From NCBI GenBank assembly GCA_002411515.1, contig DHTF01000004.1, forward strand, positions 11,438 through 18,120: a DNA stretch of 6,683 nt. Reading direction: 5' to 3'. A program made the position numbers and the translations under genes. Below are positions 1-6,683 of this stretch, in pieces; within the stretch, counting starts at the first letter, position 1; every line of letters starts with the position of its first letter. The notes beneath the pieces were generated by a model, which saw only the letters and a program-made list of their open reading frames with translations, searched no databases and had not been told where the DNA came from. This DNA is from Proteiniphilum sp. UBA5267. Its GTDB lineage: Bacteria > Bacteroidota > Bacteroidia > Bacteroidales > Dysgonomonadaceae.

Positions 1-25
1 GGTTCGATTCCCCTATGGGCTACCA
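1..25 (+). tRNA. 3' end of a tRNA, probably tRNA-Glu (partial)
   Basis: The window opens inside the T arm. The T loop TTCGATT is at 3-9 and the 3' half of the T stem (CCCCT) at 10-14. The seven-base 3' acceptor strand ATGGGCT is at 15-21, the discriminator A at 22 and an encoded CCA at 23-25. The 5' part with the anticodon lies outside the window, so the identity cannot be read directly. Glutamate is my guess, because this T arm/acceptor sequence and the position just upstream of rpsT resemble the Bacteroidales tRNA-Glu locus as I remember it; that assignment is inference. The rpsT start codon is only 33 bases downstream with no terminator between, so tRNA and rpsT may share a transcript. Confidence 0.85.
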
Positions 26-58
26 AAAATAAATAAGAAACAAATTTACGTCAATAAA

Positions 59-313
59 ATGGCAAATCACAAATCATCAGAAAAAAGAATCAGACAAACC
101 AAAGTGCGCCGTTTAACGAATCGGTATGCATCCCGTACTACAAGAGGTCAGGTTCGTAAACTGCGGACCACGACATCGAAGGAGGATGCACAGAAGTTGT
201 ATCCCGAGGTTTGCTCCATGTTGGATAAGTTGGCGAAAAAGAAAGTTATTCATCAGAATAAAGCCAACAACCTGAAATCGAAATTGGCAGCACATGTGAA
301 CAGCTTAAGCTGA
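59..313 (+). CDS. rpsT: 30S ribosomal protein S20
   Basis: This 84-residue, very basic protein has the usual length of bacterial S20, which binds 16S rRNA early in assembly of the small subunit body. The family-typical N-terminus [13 protein letters not shown] and the C-terminal helix motif [16 protein letters not shown] (residues 61-76) are both visible. Lys and Arg are spread along the whole chain, as expected for the long RNA-binding helices. The ATG at 59 is preceded by an A-rich stretch without a Shine-Dalgarno sequence, which is normal in Bacteroidota. The gene lies 33 bases after the tRNA and no Bacteroides-type promoter is visible in that gap, so it is probably read from a promoter in or upstream of the tRNA. 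It is closed by the strong terminator 26 bases downstream and is therefore a separate unit from gyrB. Confidence 0.97.
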   Translation: MANHKSSEKRIRQTKVRRLTNRYASRTTRGQVRKLRTTTSKEDAQKLYPEVCSMLDKLAKKKVIHQNKANNLKSKLAAHVNSLS

Positions 314-338
314 TTTTCTGCTGATTTATCACTTACAG

Positions 339-368
339 AAAGCCGGGCAATAATTGCCCGGCTTTTTT
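339..368 (+). terminator. Intrinsic terminator of rpsT
   Basis: A perfect 9-bp stem pairs GCCGGGCAA (342-350) with TTGCCCGGC (354-362) around a three-base TAA loop, followed by six T (363-368). The three A at 339-341 can extend the stem against the first T. A G+C-rich stem followed directly by a U tract is a textbook rho-independent terminator, placed 26 bases after the rpsT stop codon. On the other strand it would have only a three-base U tail, so it acts mainly in the + direction. Confidence 0.95.
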
Positions 369-409
369 GTTGTCTTCGCGCCAGGGGGTCTTCGGCCGAT
401 CTGTATTGT

Positions 410-443
410 GGTGGACTGCTGTCACCGCTTTAGGGCTCCTAAA
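410..443 (+). other. Two tandem small inverted repeats upstream of the gyrB promoter
   Basis: The first hairpin pairs GGTG (410-413) plus AC (415-416) with GT (421-422) plus CACC (423-426), leaving G414 bulged and a TGCT loop. The second pairs TTTAGG (429-434) with CCTAAA (438-443) around a three-base loop. They sit back to back just before the A-tract, upstream of the predicted gyrB transcription start. If functional they would act as DNA (a protein-binding site) or belong to readthrough RNA from rpsT. Inverted repeats this short also arise by chance, so the role is unknown. Confidence 0.3.
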
Positions 444-488
444 AAAAACAAAAAGGATTGGAAAAGAGGGGGATTTTTCGTACATTTG
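441..488 (+). promoter_or_regulatory. Bacteroides-type promoter for gyrB with upstream A-tract
   Basis: TACATTTG at 481-488 matches the Bacteroidota -7 consensus TAnnTTTG in full. TTG at 458-460 fits the -33 element with a 20-bp spacer, within the usual range for sigma-ABfr promoters. Immediately upstream, 441-454 is A8-C-A5, resembling an UP element or an intrinsically bent A-tract; it is flanked by the short inverted repeat TCCT (437-440)/AGGA (454-457). Transcription should begin near 493-496, giving a gyrB leader of about 135-140 bases. The motif match is direct observation; use of this promoter and any effect of the A-tract are inferred. Confidence 0.72.
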
Positions 489-556
489 TGTGGTTTTATT
501 CCAATCGGTAAGCCGGATATAAACGGCAAATTCATAGTAAATTATCAGCAAACTTT

Positions 557-614
557 CGCAAGTAACCTGTAAAACGATTGTAAGTATAGGCCTTGCGGAG
601 CTAGAATTTTTTTT
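557..614 (+). promoter_or_regulatory. Candidate structured leader of gyrB mRNA
   Basis: CGCAAG (557-562) is complementary to CTTGCG (592-597). Inside it, CCTGTA (566-571) pairs with TATAGG (585-590) with one G-U pair, giving two stacked 6-bp helices separated by a small asymmetric internal loop, with a 13-base apical loop. The structure is followed by nine unpaired bases and then eight T (607-614), 16 bases before the gyrB ATG. The gap between stem and U tract makes it a poor intrinsic terminator. It could be an attenuator variant, a stability element or chance. I recognise no known riboswitch class. Confidence 0.3.
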
Positions 615-624
615 AACAAAGTAA

Positions 625-2589
<1,965 letters not shown>

Positions 2590-2590
2590 C

Positions 2591-3496
2591 ATGCAACGCC
2601 CTCCGTCACTGCAACAGCACGATAAAGCGGTCATTCTTTCTCCCGCGGGAAAGATTGAAACTTCCCTCGTGTACAACGCTGCAGCAGTACTAGAGAGTTG
2701 GGGGCTGGATGTGGTGACGGGTGAGCATGCCTTGCTGGAGGCTGGTCGTTATAGCGGCACAGTGGAGCAAAGACTGGAGGATCTCCAAATAGCTTTCGAT
2801 GATCCCGAAGTGAAACTCATTCTCTGCTCCCGGGGTGGATATGGAACGGTTCATCTGATCGACAGAATCGATTTCTCGGGCATCAGAAAAAATCCCAAAT
2901 GGGTGGTCGGCTATAGCGACATCACGGCTTTGCATGCAGCTTTACAAATACACGGCATAGCTTCGGTACATGGTCCCATGGCCAAACATTTTTCAGAAGA
3001 GGGAGGCGACGATACGGCGGTGTGCTTAACCAAAAGCATGTTATGTGGAGAGCCTCTGTCTTATGAAATACCGGTTCCCGTCCAGCAGGACTGCAACCGG
3101 CAAGGGAATGCCACAGGAACAATTTTTGGAGGAAACCTGGCTGTCTTTTGCGGCTTACTTGGCACTCCCTATGCAGAAATACCGCATCGAGGAATCCTGT
3201 TTATTGAAGATACCGGGGAGGCACCCTATCGGATAGACCGCATGATCTGGCAGTTAAAACTTGCCGGAGTGTTCGATCGGATCAGCGGGCTGATTGTGGG
3301 GCAGTTTACCGACTACGAGGAGGATGACCAGATGTACCTTCCTTTGCGCCAGTCCCTCCTTGAGGTGGTACGGGAATATGGTTTTCCGGTATGCTTCGAC
3401 TTCCCGGTGGGTCACGTAAGGTTGAACTATCCGCTGCTCATGGGCATGGAAGCCTCACTGAACGTATACACCGATCACATTTTATTCAAACAGTAA
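2591..3496 (+). CDS. LD-carboxypeptidase, peptidase family S66 (LdcA-like)
   Basis: This 301-residue protein matches S66 LD-carboxypeptidases, cytoplasmic serine enzymes that remove the terminal D-alanine from murein tetrapeptides during cell-wall recycling. The full Ser-Glu-His triad is visible: Ser109 in the nucleophile-elbow motif GYSDIT, Glu206 in LFIEDTGE and His275 in FPVGH. The N-terminal Rossmann-like domain contains the family motif CSRGGYGT (79-86), and FGGNLAVFCGLLGTPY (179-194) opens the C-terminal domain. There is no signal peptide, consistent with cytoplasmic recycling. The start codon lies one base after the gyrB stop, so there is no independent ribosome-binding region and translation is probably coupled to gyrB. 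The microcin-immunity protein MccF shares this fold, but the length and housekeeping context favour the recycling enzyme; substrate preference cannot be proved from sequence. Confidence 0.93.
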   Translation: MQRPPSLQQHDKAVILSPAGKIETSLVYNAAAVLESWGLDVVTGEHALLEAGRYSGTVEQRLEDLQIAFDDPEVKLILCSRGGYGTVHLIDRIDFSGIRKNPKWVVGYSDITALHAALQIHGIASVHGPMAKHFSEEGGDDTAVCLTKSMLCGEPLSYEIPVPVQQDCNRQGNATGTIFGGNLAVFCGLLGTPYAEIPHRGILFIEDTGEAPYRIDRMIWQLKLAGVFDRISGLIVGQFTDYEEDDQMYLPLRQSLLEVVREYGFPVCFDFPVGHVRLNYPLLMGMEASLNVYTDHILFKQ

Positions 3497-3509
3497 ATAC
3501 AAAAATGCT

Positions 3510-5024
3510 ATGACGATAAGTGCGGAACTTTTGTTACTAATAGGGTCCTTTCTTTTTTTCATCAGCATGCTGGTGGGAAAAGCAGGTCATCGCTTTGGTG
3601 TCCCTGTCCTTTTGCTTTTCCTGGTGGTGGGAATGGTTTTTGGATCCGATGGTTTTGGATTGATATTTGAGAATGTGCAGACTGCACAAACAATTGGTAC
3701 CATCTGTCTGACCATTATTCTCTTTTCCGGTGGACTCGATACGAAGTTCTCCGAGATAAAACCGGTCATCTGGCCGGGGGTGTTGCTCGCCACTTTGGGT
3801 GTTTTCATAACGGCCATCCTCACCGGGTTCTTTGCATACTGGCTTTCGGGCCATATGTTCCCGGCCATGGGAATAAGCCTGCTGACAGCCATGCTGCTCG
3901 CTTCAACCTTCTCTTCCACCGACTCGGCCTCTGTATTCGGTATTCTGCGATCGAAAGGGCTGTCGCTTAAAAATAACCTGCGCCCCCTTCTGGAGCTGGA
4001 GAGTGGGAGCAACGACCCGATGGCTTACATGCTTACCCTCATGTTCATGGGTATCATCCAGTCGGGTACCGAGCCGAATATCGGGATGGTGGCACTTACC
4101 ATTGTGGTGCAGCTAGTGGTGGGAGCCGGCATGGGTTATCTTCTCGGAAAGGGATCCGTGTTCGTCATCAACCGCATCCGAATGGCCAACGCCTCTCTCT
4201 ATCCTGTTCTGCTACTGATTGTTGGTATATTTATATTTGCATCGACCTACTTTTTGAAAGGCAACGGTTATCTTGCTGTCTACATCGCCGGATTGGTGAT
4301 TGGCAATTCAAAATTCTCCCACAAGCGCACCTCCATGAAATTTATGGATGGCTTTGCCTGGATGAGTCAGATTCTGTTGTTCCTCACGCTGGGGCTGCTG
4401 GTCAACCCTGGTGAACTGATCGAGGTGATTGTCCCTGCCTTGGCTATTTCTGTCTTCCTCATTCTTATTGGTCGCCCGCTGACGGTTTTTCTCACATTGA
4501 TCCCCTTCCGCAAAGTAGGCTTCAAGGATAAGCTCTACATTTCGTGGGTGGGCCTCAGAGGAGCCGTGCCCATTATCTTTGCCATTCTTCCGCTTGCAGA
4601 AGGAGTACCCAACGCGAGATGGATCTTTAACATCGTGTTCGTCATTACCATTGTCTCCTTGCTGGTACAGGGAACCTCGCTGCCTCTGGTAGCCCGATGG
4701 CTGGGATTGGCAGAAAAACCAACCAAATACAAGGAATTTGAAGATTTTGATGTGGAATTTGCCGAAGAGATCAAGTCGGCCATGACGGAGATTGTCATCT
4801 CGGATGAGACCCTGCAATACGGGAAAAACCTCATGGAGATGCCGCTGCCCGACAAAACGCTGGCGGTGATGGTCAAGCGGGGCGAACAGTATTTCGTGCC
4901 GACAGGGCAAACGGAACTGCATGTTGGAGATAAGCTGCTGGTAATTTCCGACGATGAGAACGCCCTCAGAGAGACCTATCACAACATTGGTATTTCGAAT
5001 TATTCCTATCAGAAGAACAAGTGA
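3510..5024 (+). CDS. Potassium (or sodium)/proton antiporter, CPA1 NhaP2/CvrA type, with C-terminal TrkA-C domain
   Basis: This 504-residue inner-membrane protein has about 12-13 hydrophobic segments over residues 5-398, followed by a soluble tail. Family hallmarks of the Na+/H+ exchanger fold are present: SSTDSASVFGIL (135-146), the electroneutral CPA1 Asn-Asp pair in ESGSNDP (Asn168, Asp169), and VGLRGAVPI (347-355) with the conserved Arg350. Residues about 415-493 form a TrkA-C/RCK_C domain, ending in HVGDKLLVISDDENAL, a fold that binds small ligands and gates K+ transporters. It is shorter than proteobacterial CvrA/NhaP2, which as I recall carries an additional C-terminal domain. The role inferred is cation/proton exchange for volume and pH control; K+ rather than Na+ is suggested by family type only. 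The gene starts 13 bases after the LD-carboxypeptidase stop, and the cyclase reading frame continues directly after its TGA. Confidence 0.93.
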   Translation: MTISAELLLLIGSFLFFISMLVGKAGHRFGVPVLLLFLVVGMVFGSDGFGLIFENVQTAQTIGTICLTIILFSGGLDTKFSEIKPVIWPGVLLATLGVFITAILTGFFAYWLSGHMFPAMGISLLTAMLLASTFSSTDSASVFGILRSKGLSLKNNLRPLLELESGSNDPMAYMLTLMFMGIIQSGTEPNIGMVALTIVVQLVVGAGMGYLLGKGSVFVINRIRMANASLYPVLLLIVGIFIFASTYFLKGNGYLAVYIAGLVIGNSKFSHKRTSMKFMDGFAWMSQILLFLTLGLLVNPGELIEVIVPALAISVFLILIGRPLTVFLTLIPFRKVGFKDKLYISWVGLRGAVPIIFAILPLAEGVPNARWIFNIVFVITIVSLLVQGTSLPLVARWLGLAEKPTKYKEFEDFDVEFAEEIKSAMTEIVISDETLQYGKNLMEMPLPDKTLAVMVKRGEQYFVPTGQTELHVGDKLLVISDDENALRETYHNIGISNYSYQKNK

Positions 5025-5045
5025 ATGAGCTCTTATCGGCTCTTT

Positions 5046-5051
5046 AGGAGG
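5046..5051 (+). promoter_or_regulatory. Perfect AGGAGG Shine-Dalgarno-like site, oddly spaced
   Basis: AGGAGG is the full anti-Shine-Dalgarno complement and the strongest such site I noticed near any start in the window. It lies 21 bases before the ATG at 5073, too far for standard initiation, and 19 bases after the alternative ATG at 5025. No ATG, GTG or TTG in the gene's frame lies 5-10 bases downstream. It may be incidental (two Arg codons, AGG AGG, if translation begins at 5025), or it may help load ribosomes in this phylum, where Shine-Dalgarno use is weak. Confidence 0.35.
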
Positions 5052-5072
5052 ATAACGATAAACATATTCTAT

Positions 5073-6077
5073 ATGAAAAAGTTGCGTAATTTTTCACTTA
5101 TTGTGGTGTTGATTGCCGGCCTGCTGTCGACGCTATCCTGTAACTCCTGTCAGTCCCGAAGAGAGGTGGTACAGGCACAGCCATACAACAGGATCTCTCC
5201 CGATTTCAACGCTGACAGTGCCTACCATTTTATTCAGACGCAGGTTGACTTTGGCCCCCGCGTGCCGGGCACAGCGTCGCACGAAGCCTGTGGCGACTTT
5301 CTTGTAACAAAATTGAAGTCATACGGAGCAGCCGTGATAGAACAACGTGCCGACATCACTCATTACAACGGTAAGAACCTAACCCTACGTAATATCATCG
5401 GCAGCTGGCATCCGGAAATGGAGAAAAGGGTTCTGCTATTTGCTCATTGGGACACACGCCCTTTTGCTGATGAGGAACAAGATGCTCAGCGCCAACAACA
5501 ACCCATCATGGGCGCCGACGACGCTGCCAGCGGGGTGGGGGTGCTTCTGGAGATTGCACGTCAGCTGCAGCAGCAACCTGTGACGGTGGGTATCGACATT
5601 ATTTTCTTCGACCTCGAAGACTGGGGGCAACCTTCGTTTGAGGAGAACTGGGTGCAGGGTGAATGGTGGTGTCTGGGATCTCAATACTGGTCGGAACAAC
5701 CCCATATAGCAAATTACAAAGCAGCCTACGGCATCCTGCTCGATATGGTAGGTGGAAACGGTGCTACTTTTCTCAAGGAGGGTTATTCCCAGCAGTATGC
5801 TCCCACGGTGGTGGAAAGAATATGGAGCATGGCAGCCCGACTGGGATACAGTGAATACTTTCTACCCCAGAGCGGGGGATACATTACCGACGACCATCTG
5901 CCGGTAAATAAACAACAACGTGCTCCCAGCGCTGATATCATCAATCTGAAGAAAGATACACAGACAGGCTTTGCCCCCTATTGGCACACCCTCAACGACG
6001 ATATGCGCCAGATCGACCGCAACACCCTAAAGGCGGTAGGGCAGACAGTCATGGAAGTGATCTACACTGAAAAATAA
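5073..6077 (+). CDS. M28-family glutaminyl-peptide cyclotransferase-like lipoprotein
   Basis: This 334-residue exported protein has an M28 Zn-peptidase fold and resembles bacterial type II glutaminyl cyclases such as those of Porphyromonas gingivalis and Tannerella, which convert N-terminal Gln to pyroglutamate. From the ATG at 5073 it begins MKKLRNFS, then a hydrophobic core and a probable lipidation Cys23 (TLSC, an imperfect lipobox). Active-site features are FGPRVPGT, AHWDTRP (His125, Asp127), GADDAASG (probable Zn ligand Asp150), FFDLEDWG (catalytic Glu182, Zn ligand Asp183), LLDMVGG (Asp224), ITDDHLP (Asp273-Asp274-His275) and WHTLNDD (Zn ligand His305). The residues after Cys23 lack an acidic surface-export signal, suggesting it stays in the periplasm on the inner membrane. 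An in-frame ATG at 5025, directly after the antiporter stop, would add 16 residues; I prefer 5073 because it gives a normal signal peptide. A Zn-aminopeptidase is the alternative, but the Glu-Asp pair and WHT motif favour cyclase. Confidence 0.88.
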   Translation: MKKLRNFSLIVVLIAGLLSTLSCNSCQSRREVVQAQPYNRISPDFNADSAYHFIQTQVDFGPRVPGTASHEACGDFLVTKLKSYGAAVIEQRADITHYNGKNLTLRNIIGSWHPEMEKRVLLFAHWDTRPFADEEQDAQRQQQPIMGADDAASGVGVLLEIARQLQQQPVTVGIDIIFFDLEDWGQPSFEENWVQGEWWCLGSQYWSEQPHIANYKAAYGILLDMVGGNGATFLKEGYSQQYAPTVVERIWSMAARLGYSEYFLPQSGGYITDDHLPVNKQQRAPSADIINLKKDTQTGFAPYWHTLNDDMRQIDRNTLKAVGQTVMEVIYTEK

Positions 6078-6081
6078 GCGT

Positions 6082-6513
6082 ATGCAAACAATCAACGAAA
6101 TACAACAGGATATTATCGACGAATTCAGCATCTACGATGACTGGATGGACAAGTATGGGGTCATCATCGAAGAGGGGAACGCACTGCCTCCACTCGATGA
6201 GAAATATAAAACACCCGAAAACATCATTGAGGGTTGTCAGAGCCGTGTCTGGTTACAAACCGATTATCGGGAGGGAAGACTCTGGTTTCAGGCCGAGAGC
6301 GATGCGATCATCGTAAAAGGACTACTTGCGCTGGTTTTGCGAGTGTTCAACGGCCGCACACCCGATGAAATTATTGATACCGACTTGCGTTTCATGAAGG
6401 AGATTGGTCTCACCGAGCACCTTTCACCCACCCGTTCCAACGGACTACTCGCTGTGATCAAACAGATCCGTTTCTATGCCATCGCCTACAAGGCAAAAGA
6501 GGAGAAGCATTAA
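6082..6513 (+). CDS. sufE: SufE-type Fe-S assembly sulfur acceptor
   Basis: This 143-residue cytoplasmic protein has the usual length of SufE. SufE accepts persulfide sulfur from the cysteine desulfurase SufS, stimulates its activity and passes sulfur to the SufBCD scaffold. The single cysteine, Cys52, lies in EGCQSRVW, aligned with the active Cys51 of E. coli SufE. Further family motifs are YDDWMDKYG (18-26), the SDAIIVKGLLALVL helix (73-86), GRTPDEI, and the C-terminal LSPTRSNGLLAVIKQI segment (114-129). No sufS or sufBCD is in the window, so the partners must be encoded elsewhere. The start is four bases after the cyclase stop with no Shine-Dalgarno sequence, implying coupled translation. 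It is the last gene of the + strand cluster and ends against proC. Confidence 0.95.
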   Translation: MQTINEIQQDIIDEFSIYDDWMDKYGVIIEEGNALPPLDEKYKTPENIIEGCQSRVWLQTDYREGRLWFQAESDAIIVKGLLALVLRVFNGRTPDEIIDTDLRFMKEIGLTEHLSPTRSNGLLAVIKQIRFYAIAYKAKEEKH

Positions 6514-6683
6514 CCCCCGTTCCGGCTCATTTCTTCCGAACGGCTTCTCGCGGCATCAAGCACGCCTTCAAAATGTTTCCCAATCTGATGATGGCGGAAA
6601 TATTCCAACCCAGCCTGGGTGGTCCCCCCCTTGCTGGTAATGTTTTTGATCAGTTCCTCGATGCTGTAATCTTTCTGATTTTG
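6510..6683 (-). CDS. proC: Pyrroline-5-carboxylate reductase, C-terminal end (partial)
   Basis: Reading the minus strand from 6683 gives 57 uninterrupted codons and a TAA stop at 6512-6510. The peptide contains EELIKNITSKGGTTQAGLEYF, matching the P5C reductase signature region, followed by a final helix with LDAARSRSEEMS typical of the ProC C-terminal dimerisation domain. P5C reductase makes L-proline from pyrroline-5-carboxylate with NAD(P)H in the last step of proline synthesis. The NAD-binding Rossmann domain and start codon lie beyond the window edge. It is convergent with sufE and overlaps it by four bases. A seven-G run on the coding strand (Lys-Gly-Gly codons) is a spot for sequencing error, but the frame here is intact. 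Confidence 0.88.
   Translation of the reverse strand, partial: QNQKDYSIEELIKNITSKGGTTQAGLEYFRHHQIGKHFEGVLDAARSRSEEMSRNGG
6517..6543. other. Inverted repeat just beyond the sufE stop, inside the proC 3' end
   Basis: CCGTTC (6517-6522) pairs with GAACGG (6538-6543), and GG (6524-6525) with CC (6536-6537), giving an 8-bp stem with C6523 bulged and a 10-base loop. It begins four bases after the sufE stop codon. No U tract follows on the + strand, so it is not a canonical terminator. It could protect the 3' end of the operon mRNA or pause polymerase, but it also encodes the last codons of proC and may be fortuitous. Confidence 0.3.

Noticed and set aside
512..527. GCCG/CGGC hairpin with an 8-base loop in the gyrB leader
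   Set aside because: A 4-bp stem is too short to claim as functional; kept only as part of the intergenic description.
354..572. 72-codon + strand open frame in the rpsT-gyrB gap
   Set aside because: It starts inside the rpsT terminator stem, runs through the gyrB promoter, has no recognisable domain and no ribosome-binding context.
4232..4239. TATATTTG, a match to the Bacteroidota -7 consensus, inside the antiporter gene
   Set aside because: There is no TTG at the expected 19-21 base distance upstream (the nearest TTG is only about 10 bases away), and the position is mid-gene with no start codon it would serve.
4308..4982. 224-codon antisense open frame within the antiporter gene
   Set aside because: Despite its length the product is polar, rich in Gln/Arg/Asp and unlike any family I know; it is explained by the codon composition of the opposite membrane protein gene.

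Overview
This is an ordinary chromosomal core region of a member of the Bacteroidota, most likely order Bacteroidales (Porphyromonadaceae/Dysgonomonadaceae-like, though the family cannot be fixed without a database). Four things support this. The short 652-residue GyrB ends in a tail typical of Bacteroidales GyrB ([10 protein letters not shown]). The one clear promoter has the Bacteroides-type -33/-7 architecture (TTG, 20 bp, TACATTTG). Most genes start without a well-placed Shine-Dalgarno sequence. A glutaminyl-cyclase-like M28 lipoprotein, characteristic of the phylum, is present.

Layout. Bases 1-25 are the 3' end of a tRNA with encoded CCA (probably tRNA-Glu). After 33 bases comes rpsT (ribosomal protein S20), closed by a strong intrinsic terminator at 339-368. 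A 317-base intergenic region follows with the terminator, two small hairpins, an A-tract, the gyrB promoter and a leader of about 140 bases containing a candidate two-helix stem-loop. From 631 to 6513 five genes run on the + strand with gaps of 1, 13, about 48 (or 0, depending on the start chosen) and 4 bases: gyrB, an S66 LD-carboxypeptidase, a CPA1-type cation/proton antiporter with a C-terminal TrkA-C (RCK_C) domain, an M28/glutaminyl-peptide cyclotransferase lipoprotein, and sufE. No terminator or convincing internal promoter is visible between them, so they look like one transcription unit. The 3' end of proC lies on the - strand at 6510-6683, converging on sufE with the two stop codons sharing the palindrome TTAA.

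Functionally the probable operon is a mix of housekeeping jobs rather than one pathway: DNA supercoiling, murein tetrapeptide recycling, cytoplasmic ion/pH balance, N-terminal pyroglutamate formation on exported proteins, and sulfur transfer for Fe-S assembly. I see no mobile element, CRISPR array, toxin-antitoxin pair, phage gene or defence locus, and no evidence for a new biological system. The points worth a second look are regulatory or architectural: the gyrB leader, the start of the cyclase gene, the convergent stop overlap, and the long gyrB-headed gene cluster.
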